Source: VBDM01 sp963699535
GTDB taxonomy: Bacteria > Pseudomonadota > Gammaproteobacteria > Burkholderiales > SG8-39
DNA: 64,000 nucleotides
Direction: 5' to 3'
NCBI GenBank assembly: GCA_963699535.1
Contig: CAVOUJ010000023.1
Coordinates: 216,064 to 280,063 of the forward strand
The position numbers were made by a program, and so were the translations under genes. Positions 35,386 to 43,996 of this stretch are shown here, piece by piece (positions within the stretch are counted from its first letter, which is position 1; every line of letters begins with the position of its first letter). Under the pieces are notes generated by a model. That model searched no databases. It worked only from the letters and a program-made list of their open reading frames with translations, and was not told where the DNA came from.

Positions 35386-36145
35386 ATTTCCCTTCGCCCT
35401 CCAGGAGAAGCCGGATCAGCGATGCGAGCTCCTTCTCCTTCTTCGAGAACTGATGGTCCGTCCCGAAGACCATGGCCTGGCTCGAGCCGCGCATGCGCTT
35501 GAGCACCGCGGCCCGCTTCGGCGCTCCCTGCAGCACCACGTCGAAATCCTTCTCCGCGTAAACGTCGAACACCGGAAAGCCCGTGCGCTTGAGCCCGGTG
35601 AACTCGCCGTTCGAGATCGAGAGCGAGACCCACCCCGACAGTGGAACCCGCGGGTGCGCGACGACATAGTGGTTCGCCATGCGAGAGCCCATGCTGTGCG
35701 AGACCAGCACGACCTTGTTGTAGCGCTTGCGGCGCAGAAAGGTGAGCGCCGCCGCGAAGCGCGCGTCCGCTTCCCAGAAGAGGACCGGGTAGCGCGCGGC
35801 CGGCGCGTCCGCTGCGAGGATAGGCATCTGGATCGAGAGCGTGGTGTAGCCGGCGTCGGCGAGCCGCGTGCGCAGCGCGCCGATCAGGCCGTGATCGGGA
35901 TGCACGCCCAGCCCGTGCGCGAGGATGATCGCGGCCTTGGCGTCCTTCACCTCGGTATGGATGCCGAGAAATTTCTCCGTCCTCGGCGCCTCGAGCCAGA
36001 TCGCTTCGCCCACCACCAGCGCCGGCACGATCTCATCCGCCCAGCGCTTCTCCCTTGCGTAGTCGGACGGCACCTGCTGCGCGAACGCGACGAGCGGCGC
36101 GCACAATGCAGCAACGAGCGCTGCTCTCACTGGGAAGAATCTCAT
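35384..36145 (-). CDS. DUF3530 family alpha/beta-hydrolase-like exported protein
   Basis: 253 residues starting MRFFPVRAALVAALCAPLVAFAQ, a signal peptide. The body has the hydrolase order AAIILAHGLGVHPDHGLIGALRTRLADAGY, then VVLVSHSMGSRMANHY (GHSMG-like nucleophile elbow with serine). FDVYAEKDFDVVL and FGTDHQFSKKEKEL supply the late acid and histidine. Predicted periplasmic; substrate unknown. An in-frame upstream extension was rejected because it runs into the divergent CoA-transferase region. The gene is divergent from 36306. Confidence 0.82.
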   Translation of the reverse strand: MRFFPVRAALVAALCAPLVAFAQQVPSDYAREKRWADEIVPALVVGEAIWLEAPRTEKFLGIHTEVKDAKAAIILAHGLGVHPDHGLIGALRTRLADAGYTTLSIQMPILAADAPAARYPVLFWEADARFAAALTFLRRKRYNKVVLVSHSMGSRMANHYVVAHPRVPLSGWVSLSISNGEFTGLKRTGFPVFDVYAEKDFDVVLQGAPKRAAVLKRMRGSSQAMVFGTDHQFSKKEKELASLIRLLLEGEGK

Positions 36146-36305
36146 CCGGCGTTCCGTAAACTCGCGCGCTATTCTAGCGTCATGAGCCGCCGGCGAGAAA
36201 CTTTCGGATAGAATGCGCGGGTTCAAATTCCTCGGGAAGGACGTGCGTTTGAGTTTCATTCGCGTCTTCTTTGTGCGATAGCGCGTCCAAACCCTGAGAT
36301 CTTCC

Positions 36306-37529
36306 ATGCCAGGACCTCTTGCGCACGTTCGAGTCCTAGACCTCTCCCGCGTACTCGCGGGGCCGTGGGCGGGGCAGATCCTCGCCGATCTGGGCGCCGA
36401 GGTCTTCAAGGTGGAGCGCCCGAAGACGGGCGACGACTCGCGCGCCTTCGCCCCGCCGTGGCTCAAGGACCCGAGCGGCAAGGACACGGCCGAGTCGGCC
36501 TACTTCGCGAGCGCAAACCGCGGCAAGAAATCGATCACGGTAAACATCTCGAAGCCCGAGGGCCAGAGGATCGTGCGCGAGCTTGCCGCAAAGTGCGACG
36601 TGCTCCTGGAGAACTACAAGTTCGGTGATCTCGACCGTTACGGGCTCGGCTACGCCGATCTGGCGAAGATCAATCCGGGGCTCATCTACTGCTCGGTCAC
36701 GGGGTTCGGCCAGACCGGGCCGTGGCGCGAGCGTCCCGGCTACGATTTCATGATCCAAGGCATGAGCGGGCTGATGAGCGTCACCGGCGAGCGCGACGAT
36801 CTCCCGGGTGGCGGGCCGCAGAAGGCGGGCATCCCGATCTCCGACATCATCACCGGCATGTACGCTTCGGTCGCGGTGTGCGCAGCGCTCGCGAACCGCG
36901 CCGAGACCGGAGCCGGCCAGCACCTCGATCTCGCGCTGCTCGATTCCTCGGTCGCGATACTCGCCAACCAGGGCGCGAATTTCCTCGCGACGGGAAAGGT
37001 TCCCAGGGGAATCGGCAACGCGCACCCCAACATCGTGCCCTACCAGCCCTTCAAGACGGCCGACGGCGATGTGATCGTCGCCTGCGGCAACGACGGCCAG
37101 TTCCGCAAATTCTGCGAGGTCGCGGGCTGCCCGCAGCTCCCGGACGATCCGCGCTTCGCCACAAACGGCAAGCGCGTCGAGAACCGCGCCGAGCTGACAA
37201 GGGTTCTCTCGGAGATCATGGCGAAGCGCTCCACGCGCGACTGGGTCGAAGCGCTCGAGGCGGCCGGCGTGCCGAACGGCCCGATCAATACGCTCGACCG
37301 CGTGTTCCAGGAACCGCAGGCGGTCGCGCGGGGCTTGAGGATGGAACTGCCGCACCCGGCCGCGGGCAAGGTTTCTCTGGTGCGCAGCCCGCTGCGGTTC
37401 TCGCGGACGCCGGTCGAACACGCGCTTCCCCCGCCTGTGCTCGGGCAGCACACCGACGAGATCCTGCGCGCCGTGCTCAATTTGAGCGACGCGGAAATCG
37501 CCAGGCTGCGCGCCGACGGCGTGGTCTAG
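36306..37529 (+). CDS. CaiB/BaiF family CoA-transferase (class III)
   Basis: 407 residues, complete. It starts MPGPLAHVRVLDLSRVLAGPWAGQILADLGAEVFKVE. ANRGKKSITVNISKPEGQ, LLENYKFGDLDRYGLGYADL and SVTGFGQTGPWRERPGYDFMIQGMSG follow. In the usual EN(Y)xxxxxDRYGL motif the catalytic-type aspartate is present (GDLDRYG). It is only about a third identical by eye to the CoA-transferase at 28328, so it is not a recent duplicate. It is followed by a small hairpin and a membrane-protein gene. Confidence 0.92.
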   Translation: MPGPLAHVRVLDLSRVLAGPWAGQILADLGAEVFKVERPKTGDDSRAFAPPWLKDPSGKDTAESAYFASANRGKKSITVNISKPEGQRIVRELAAKCDVLLENYKFGDLDRYGLGYADLAKINPGLIYCSVTGFGQTGPWRERPGYDFMIQGMSGLMSVTGERDDLPGGGPQKAGIPISDIITGMYASVAVCAALANRAETGAGQHLDLALLDSSVAILANQGANFLATGKVPRGIGNAHPNIVPYQPFKTADGDVIVACGNDGQFRKFCEVAGCPQLPDDPRFATNGKRVENRAELTRVLSEIMAKRSTRDWVEALEAAGVPNGPINTLDRVFQEPQAVARGLRMELPHPAAGKVSLVRSPLRFSRTPVEHALPPPVLGQHTDEILRAVLNLSDAEIARLRADGVV

Positions 37530-37542
37530 CGCGCTCGAGAAT

Positions 37543-37565
37543 TCCCCTCCTTGAAAAGGAGGGGA
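37543..37565 (+). repeat. half copy of the family 1 repeat (first hairpin only)
   Basis: CCCCTCCTT and AAGGAGGGG form a perfect stem around GAA between a CoA-transferase and the membrane-protein gene. The GGCGCG-type second hairpin of full copies is missing. It is the leftmost member of family 1 in the window. Confidence 0.7.
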
Positions 37566-37581
37566 AATGAACGGAGGAACC

Positions 37582-38118
37582 ATGCCCATCAACAGACGCC
37601 CTGCAATCGTCAGCGCCGCCGTCATGATCGCCGGCTCGCTTGCCTGGGTGATCGGGATCGATGCTGCGGACATGGGGGGCAAGCCCGGCTTCTTCGGCCC
37701 GGGTCCGCTGATCGCCGACGCCAACCTGATTCTGGAAACAATTCTCCTCGCGGGCTTGAGCTACGGGTTCCTGCTCGCGCGGCGCGGCAACATCGATGCG
37801 CACCAGGTGAACCAGACAACCTGGGTGATTCTCAATACCGGCCTCATCGCGCTCGTCATGGCGGGTTCGATGCAGGACGTGAAGATTTCCGGCGCGAGCG
37901 ATCTGGCCGACTGGCGCGTCGGCGTGAGCTGGCTGCACGCCGGGGTGGGAACGCTCACCGCGCTCGCGGGCCTGTGGATCGTGCTGCAGATGAACGACGT
38001 GCTGCCGCGCAGCCTGCACGTATCGTGGTGGAAGAACCTGATGCGCGTGGCGCTCGCCGGCTACTGGCTCACGGCTCTGCTCGGCTTTGCCACGTATTAC
38101 TTCTGGTACATCGCGTAG
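37582..38118 (+). CDS. integral membrane protein of unknown function
   Basis: 178 residues with about five hydrophobic helices (AIVSAAVMIAGSLAWVIGI, LETILLAGLSYGFLLA, TWVILNTGLIALVMAG, LHAGVGTLTALAGLWIVLQM, LAGYWLTALLGFATYYFWYI). It resembles DUF420-like or cytochrome-oxidase-assembly membrane proteins in layout, but I cannot name the family. The ATG at 37582 follows GGAGGAACC. A longer start at 37567 would use the repeat hairpin as its ribosome site. Confidence 0.75.
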   Translation: MPINRRPAIVSAAVMIAGSLAWVIGIDAADMGGKPGFFGPGPLIADANLILETILLAGLSYGFLLARRGNIDAHQVNQTTWVILNTGLIALVMAGSMQDVKISGASDLADWRVGVSWLHAGVGTLTALAGLWIVLQMNDVLPRSLHVSWWKNLMRVALAGYWLTALLGFATYYFWYIA

Positions 38119-38133
38119 CGCCGGGGTGGTCCA

Positions 38134-39655
38134 TCACACCCTTGCCGCCAGCCAGTCGCGCACTCCCCTCTCTTCCTCTTCACTCATGTGCAGGCCGCAT
38201 TTCGTGCGCCGCCACAGCACGTCCTCGGCTTCGCGCGCCCACTCGTTCCTGACGAGATAGTCGAGTTCGCGCTCGTAGAGGCCGCCGCCGAAATTGCGGC
38301 CCAGCCCGCTCTCCTCGCGCGCATCCCCGATGATCTCGTCGGCGAGCGTGCCGTGCCGGCGCAGAAGGCGCGCGAGCCAGACCTTCGGCAGCTTCGGATA
38401 GCGTCGGCGGAAATCGAGAAGCAGCTCGCGATAGCTCCGCCCTTCCAGATTCCCCCCGGGGAGCGGCTCTGCATGCGTCCAGGCGGGGTTGCTCTTCGAC
38501 CGCCCGTAGAGCTTTTCCAGCGCGTGCTCGGCGAGCTTGCGGTAGGTCGTGATCTTCCCGCCGAACACCGAGAGCACCGGCGCGCCGCCCGGTCCCCGAG
38601 GCCGTGTCGAGCAGCAGGTGGTAGTCGCGCGTGACCGCCGAGGGATTTTCGCTGCCGTCGTCGTACAGCGGCCGCACGCCCGAGTAGCTCCACACCACCA
38701 TGCCCGGATTGATGGGTTTTGCCGTGTACCGGCTCGCCGCCTCGCACAGGTAGGCGATCTCCTCGCGCGAGATCCGGGTCCGGAACTCGTCGCGCGGAAT
38801 TGGAACTTCGGTCGTGCCGACGAGGGTGAATTGCCGCTCGTAGGGAATGAGGAAGATCACTCGGCGATCCGGGTTCTGCAGGATGAAGGCGTGATGCTCC
38901 TCGTGGATGCGCGGCACCACGATGTGGCTGCCCCTCACCAGGCGCACGCTGGCATTGAGCTTGAGCTTGAGCGACTCGTCTAGCACTTCCCTGACCCAGG
39001 GCCCGGCTGCGTTCACCATCGCGCTAGTGCGCACTTCGCGCCTGCCCTCGGGTCCGCCTAAGGTGGCGATCCACACGTCGCCCGCGCGCTGCGCGAACAC
39101 GAGCCGGGTGCGCGTGAGTACCGTGGCGCCGTGAGCGGCGGCCGAGCGCGCGTTGAGGACGACCAGCCGCGCGTCGTCCACCCAGCAGTCGTAGTAGAGA
39201 AACCCGCGTTCGAACTCCGGCTTCAGGCCCGCGCCGTAGCCCTCGGGGGTGAGCCGCACGCTCCTCGATTTCGGCAGTGTGCTGGTGTTTCCGAAACTGA
39301 GCAATCCGGGCCCGAGATGGTCGTAGAGGAAGAGCCCCGCGCGGATCATCCACGCAGGCCTCAAGTGCGATTCGTGCGGCAGAACGAACTCGAGCGGCCA
39401 GACGATATGAGGGGCGATCCTGAGCAGAGTCTCGCGCTCGGCGAGCGACTCGGCCACGAGGCGAAACTCGAAGTACTCCAGATACCGCAGGCCCCCGTGG
39501 ATGAGCTTGGTCGAGGCCGACGAGGTGCCCGAAGCGAGGTCGTTCTGCTCGACGAGCAGCACTCGGAGGCCCCGGCCGGCGGCGTCGCGGGCTATGCCGG
39601 CACCGTTGATGCCGCCGCCGACAACCAGCAGGTCGTAGCGCTCGCCGGGCTCCAC
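38134..39655 (-). CDS. glpD: aerobic glycerol-3-phosphate dehydrogenase, one frame break
   Basis: About 506 residues. Oxidises glycerol-3-phosphate to dihydroxyacetone phosphate at the membrane and reduces quinone. It has the FAD motif DLLVVGGGINGAGIARDAAGRG, SSASTKLIHGGLRYLEYFEF, and FTLVGTTEVPIPRDEF. SGVRPLYDDGSENPSAVTRDYHL precedes a one-base break near 38588, after which VLSVFGGKITTYRKLAEHALEKL continues to the end. No glpK or glpF is adjacent. Confidence 0.93.
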
Positions 39656-39749
39656 GAGGGAAAGCCGCTCCGGGATGGAAGACTCGCCGGATTATAGAGT
39701 ATGCGTCGCGCGTCCTGCCGTGATCCCCGTCTGCACGGGGATGATCTTC

Positions 39750-41412
39750 CTAGGCCGAGCGGAAGCTGGCGGTCACGGTGACGCCGTCGCCCGATGGAAG
39801 GTTCTTCGCGGCTATCGTGCCGCCGTGGAACTCGGCGATCAGGCGCGCGACGTAGAGCCCGAGTCCCAAGTGCGGCTCGCCGCTCCTGCCCTCACTGTCG
39901 CGCTCGCGGCGCACCGAAACCATGGACTGAAAGAGCTTGTCCCGCATCGCCTCGGGGAGAGGCGGACCGTTGTTTTCCACGCAAAGCTCGGCGCGGCCTT
40001 CCGCCAGCGCGAGCGAGATCCGCACGGGCTTGGCGTCGCCTGCGAAATCGACCGCGTTCGCGACGAGCTTGTCCAGGAGCTGGGCCGCGAGGTCCGGCGA
40101 GCCCAGCGCGAATGCTTTCCCGTCCGGCAGCTCGAGCTCGAAGGATTGCTTCGGATAGGCAAGGCGATAGCCTTCGACGCAGCCCGAGACGACTGCGGCG
40201 AGGTCGAAGCGCTCGCGCTCGACCGAATCCAGTTCCTGCTCCAGGCGGGTCGCCTCGCTCATGCGCGTGAGGATCGTACCCAGGCGCCGCAAGCCCTCTT
40301 CGGCCCGGTCGATGTAGACGCGGGCATTCGCGGGGGAGAGCCTCAGGTTCTCCAGGGAGGAGCGCACCACGGCAATCGGGGTGCGCAGCTCGTGCGACAG
40401 GCGGCTCGCCATGCTCTCCAGATAGGCGTGGTGCTGCGACAATTTCCCCAGCATGACCGAGAAGCTGCGCGAAAGATCGCCGATCTCGTCGCCCGCGTTC
40501 TGCGCCGTGACCAGGTGCGCGAGCCGTCCACGGGCGTCGATCGCGCCTTCCGCCTCGTCGCGAAGTGCGCGGATGCGAGTCGAGATCCGGGTTGCGAAGC
40601 CGAGCAGCACCGCCGCCGCGACCGCGAACACCGCGAGCGTCGCAAGCAGCAGGCGCTCGAGCGCCCGGCTGCGCACCGAGAGGATCGGGTTGGTCGTCTC
40701 CTCGACGACGACCGCGCCGGCGACCTCGTCGCCGATCCAGATCGGATGCGCCGCCGAGATCACCACCGCCTTGCCGTCCGGCGTGTTGCGCAGGCGCGAG
40801 CCGGGCGTTCCCTGGAACGCGCCTGAAATCTCGCGTCCGGTGGCGAGCGCGTCGTCGGCGATGGCTTCGTCGAAATCCTCGCTTGGCCGCGGAATCAGGA
40901 GCCCGAGCAGGCGCTGCGCGAGATTGTCCTGCGCCTGCGCCTCCGCGTCGTCCCGCCGCAGGCTGCCGGCGAGCGCGAGCACGCGCAGATCGCGCGTCAC
41001 CACCCAGATGCGCGAGGTCGTGCGCTCCACGCCTCGAAGGATCTCGCCGACTTCCTCGGTCTCGCGCCGTCCTGCGGACTCCTCGCGGTCGATGATCAGC
41101 GTGGAGTCGCCGCCTTCGCCCGTCTCCGTTTCGCCGCGCTCGGCGGCGAGCCGCCGCAGCTCCTCTTCGGCCTCGCGCCGCAAGTCGGTGTCGCGCAGAG
41201 GGGGCGCACGCATCAGGCCGGGGCGGTCGTGCAGCGCGGTCGCGACGGCGCGCGCGGCACCGAGCAGCGCCTGCTCCTGACCCTCGAGGAGAAAGCGCTC
41301 CATCTCGCGCACGTACTCGTAGCCCGCCCACGGCAGCGACCAGGAGCACCAGCGCCACGAGCGCGAGCTTGGTGCGAAGGCTGAGCCGGGGAAGGAGATT
41401 ACGGAGCTTCAT
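39750..41412 (-). CDS. pdsS: proteobacterial dedicated sortase system histidine kinase, one frame break
   Basis: A membrane sensor kinase of about 553 residues. The start MKLRNLLPRLSLRTKLALVALVLLVA joins, after an extra base near 41322, to YEYVREMERFLLEGQEQALLGAARAVATALHDRP. This is the signature N-terminus of the kinase paired with class GN sortases. A second membrane helix (LLLATLAVFAVAAAVLLGFA) precedes HAMP, then the H-box SHELRTPIAVVRSSLENL, N-box LVANAVDFA and G-box HLGLGLYVARLIAEFHGG. The periplasmic part seems shorter than in relatives I recall. It lies upstream of the sortase genes on the opposite strand, with pdsR next to it. Confidence 0.85.
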
Positions 41413-41423
41413 TCCGGAACCCT

Positions 41424-41530
41424 CCCCTCCTCATCTTGAGGAGGGGTGCGCCGCAGGCGGCGGGGAGGTGTAGCGGCACATCAAACCACCCCGGCGCTTC
41501 GCGCCACCCCTCCTTAGGTAAGGAGGGGAA
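41424..41530. repeat. two inverted family 1 repeat copies between pdsS and pdsR
   Basis: Copy one at 41424-41470 is CCCCTCCTC...GAGGAGGGG followed by TGCGCCGCAGGCGGCG and GGGAGGTG. Copy two at 41485-41530 has the opposite orientation: ACCACCCCGGCGCTTCGCGCC then CCCCTCCTTA...TAAGGAGGGG. They face each other across 14 bases and fill most of the space between the two genes. Confidence 0.8.
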
Positions 41531-41558
41531 AAGGACTGTCACCCCTCCCATACAACCA

Positions 41559-42250
41559 TCACGCTTTCCACCGGTAACCCATCCCGTACACCGTGTCGAT
41601 CTGGTCGAAAGAAGGATCGACCGCCGCGAATTTCTTCCGGATGCGCTTGATGTGCGAGGTGATCGTCCCTTCGTCCACGACCAGGCTCGCCTCGCGCATC
41701 AGGCTCTCGCGGTCCTTCACGTGTCCGGGAAATTTCGCGAGCGCGTGCACCATCCAGAACTCGGTGAGGGTCAGTTCGACGGGCCTTGTCCTTCCACGCG
41801 GCGGCGAAGCGCTTTGCATCGAGGCGCAAGTGCCCCGCGCTCGAGCACCTCCTCGGCGGCCTTGGGCTCGCGCAGCGCGTCGATCCTGCGAAACAGGGCC
41901 GAGATGCGCGCGAGCAGGTGCGGCAGGCTCACGTCCTTGGTGACATAGTCGTCTGCGCCCAGCCGCAGGCCGGCGACCACGTCGAAGTCCGAATCGCGCG
42001 CGGTGAGAAAAAGGATCGGCAGGCCGGGCGACATGCTCCGCAGCTCGCGGCACAGCGCGAAGCCGCCGTCGGGCTCGTCGCCCAGGCCGATGTCGATCAG
42101 AGCGAGATCGGGGAGCCGCGTCCTGAACGCGCGCATCGCGTCGCTGCGCGCCGCATGCGCGATCACTTCGTAGCCGTGCTTTCTCAGCGCATCGGCGTAA
42201 TTGGCGCGGATGTCGGGATCGTCTTCGACGATGGCGATGCGGCGCGGCAT
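41559..42250 (-). CDS. pdsR: proteobacterial dedicated sortase system response regulator, two frame breaks
   Basis: An OmpR-type regulator of about 229 residues. The receiver domain is MPRRIAIVEDDPDIRANYADALRKHGYEV, with phospho-acceptor aspartate in LALIDIGLGDEPDGGFALCRELR and K in DDYVTKDVSLPHL. Two extra G bases near 41833 and 41788 split the linker. Correcting them gives RLDAKRFAAAWKDKPVELT joined to LTEFWMVHALAKFPGHVKDRESLMREAS and GTITSHIKRIRKKFAAVDPSFDQI, the winged helix. It should control sortase substrate and sortase expression with PdsS (established for the family; inferred here). Confidence 0.86.
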
Positions 42251-42282
42251 GAGCGGCGGGGTGGCGGCGAGTCGAGAGAATT

Positions 42283-42387
42283 TCCCCTCCTCTCTCGAGG
42301 AGGGGTGCCGCCGCAGGCGGCGGGGTGGTGCGGCCTACAAAACCACCCCGGCGCTTCGCGCCACCCCTCCTTGAAGAAAGGAGGGGA
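42283..42387. repeat. inverted pair of family 1 repeats upstream of pdsR
   Basis: 42283-42328 reads CCCCTCCTCTC...GAGAGGAGGGG-like, then TGCCGCCGCAGGCGGCGGGG. 42341-42387 is an opposite copy with CCCCGGCGCTTCGCGCC and CCCCTCCTTG...AAGGAGGGG. The geometry is the same as the pair at 41424-41530, with 12 bases between. The two pairs therefore bracket pdsR. Confidence 0.8.
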
Positions 42388-42423
42388 TAAGAAGTCTGCG
42401 CCGACTATAGCGCATCCGCCGCG

Positions 42424-42458
42424 AAAAAAAACGGCCGGGACCCGAAGGCGCCGGCCGT
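42424..42458 (-). terminator. intrinsic terminator of the binding-protein gene
   Basis: Minus strand: ACGGCCGG, a 12-base loop, CCGGCCGT and then eight T. It starts 20 bp past the stop at 42478. Strong and complete. Confidence 0.9.
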
Positions 42459-42477
42459 GCAATAGAGTCTGTGCGGG

Positions 42478-43626
42478 TCAGTAGATCAGGTCGCCCGTCG
42501 CACCGATCATGGACATGTCGACGAACTTCGAGCCGGTGTGCCTGGTCGGGGAGAAGTCGACGACGTAGCCGCCCATGTCATAGCTGCGCAGCATCTCCAG
42601 CCCGCGGATCACGCCCTGCGGGGACGCGTCCTTGCTCCGCTTGATCGCTTCCACGATCAGCTTCGCGGCGATATAGCCCTCGAGGTTGAAGTGCGAGGGG
42701 ATGTCTTTCGTCTTGCCGTACTTCTCGAAGTTGTCGCGGAATTCCTTGATCAGCGGCAGCGTCCTGTTGTTCGGGTTCGGCAGCACCTGCGAGATGGCCA
42801 CGCCGCGCGCGAGCTTGTTGCCCGCGACCTTCGTGGCCAGCCTGAAATCCGTGTACGACAAGCCGTACAGCGAGGAGGAGAGGCCCGCGGACTTCGCTTC
42901 CTTGATGAACGCTGCAGTCGCGAACGGCGGCCCGACCAGGATGATCACGTCCGGCTGCGCCTTCTGGTAGCCCTTGACGATCGGCGCCCAGTCGATCTTG
43001 GGCCCGATGGTGTATTTCTCGCTCGCCGCCAGCTTCAGCTTGCGCTTGGCGAGCGTTTCATTCAGGTAGGCGATGACCTGATCTCCGTTCGGGTTGTTGG
43101 TCGCGAGCACGCCGATCTTGTTCTGCCCCACGGTGGTGGTGAGATCGACGATCTTTTCGAGCTGGTCGAAGTCGCCCGCCCGGAAGTGGAACAGGTTCCT
43201 GCGCAGCGGCTCGCGGAAGGACTCGACCCCGGGAATGACGCCGAGGATCGGGAAGTTGACCTTCTCGAGCACGCCCTCCTTGATGACCTTGTCGAAGTTC
43301 GCCGAGCCCACGGGCGGCAGCAAGGCAGAGACCTTGCCGTTCACCGAGGCGATCAGCTTGACGGTCTCGTCCGGCTTGAAGTTGTCATCGACCACGAGAA
43401 GGCGAAGCTTCCTGCCGAGCACGCCGCCCTTCTCGTTGACCGCGTCGAAGTAGACCTGCGCGCCAGCGCCCATCTCGGTCGCGTCCTTCGTCACCGGACC
43501 GGTGTAGCCCGCGACGTGCCCGATGACGATTTCCTGCTGAGCCTTCTGCGCCCGGGCCGGCAGCGCGGCGAGCGCCCCGAGTATGAGGGCACCGGAAAAC
43601 AGAGACAACGATGTGCGCAATTTCAC
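42478..43626 (-). CDS. branched-chain amino-acid-type ABC transporter substrate-binding protein
   Basis: 382 residues with a signal peptide (KLRTSLSLFSGALILGALAALPARAQ) and a type I binding fold. Segments include IGHVAGYTGPVTKDATEMGAGAQVYFDAVN, VLGRKLRLLVVDDNFKPDETVKL and KIGVLATNNPNGDQVIAYLNETL. Unlike LivK at 9308 it has no lipobox. No permease or ATPase genes adjoin it. Start is the GTG at 43626, after AAGGAAA. It sits between pdsR and the sortase substrate, apparently unrelated to that system. Confidence 0.9.
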   Translation of the reverse strand: MKLRTSLSLFSGALILGALAALPARAQKAQQEIVIGHVAGYTGPVTKDATEMGAGAQVYFDAVNEKGGVLGRKLRLLVVDDNFKPDETVKLIASVNGKVSALLPPVGSANFDKVIKEGVLEKVNFPILGVIPGVESFREPLRRNLFHFRAGDFDQLEKIVDLTTTVGQNKIGVLATNNPNGDQVIAYLNETLAKRKLKLAASEKYTIGPKIDWAPIVKGYQKAQPDVIILVGPPFATAAFIKEAKSAGLSSSLYGLSYTDFRLATKVAGNKLARGVAISQVLPNPNNRTLPLIKEFRDNFEKYGKTKDIPSHFNLEGYIAAKLIVEAIKRSKDASPQGVIRGLEMLRSYDMGGYVVDFSPTRHTGSKFVDMSMIGATGDLIY

Positions 43627-43996
43627 GTTTTTCCTTTCTTGGTGCACGAACCGGGATGATACAAGCCGGCGCGGCGGCGCAGCCGTTCGCCCGGGGTCGG
43701 CCTCGTGGCGAGGACAGCTCCCGGTCGTCGGGTATTCCGGCCGCGCGCGCTCGGAAAGCACGTTCAAGAGCAATATGAATGCCAGCGCAAGCGCGCCGCA
43801 TGCTGGGCCCCCGGCCGCCGTCATGCAATAGGGCAATTCCTGATTTCCGGCCGGAATGCTCGCGATCCTGCGGCGGCGCCCTTTTTTCGCCACAATTCTT
43901 CGGCAACCTGCCACTCCTCTCCCCCTGCGGCGCCCTTTTCAGGCGTTGGAATACCGGACACGAGCCGACAGATCGAAAGGCAAAGGGGAAATCCAG
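43627..43996. other. 370-bp divergent intergenic region
   Basis: Separates the binding-protein gene from the sortase-substrate gene, so it must hold two divergent promoters. I see no convincing coding frame (frames that pass through it lack a ribosome site and family resemblance), no repeat copy and no strong palindrome. AAAGGGGAA at 43982-43990 is the ribosome site of the downstream gene. Confidence 0.5.
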
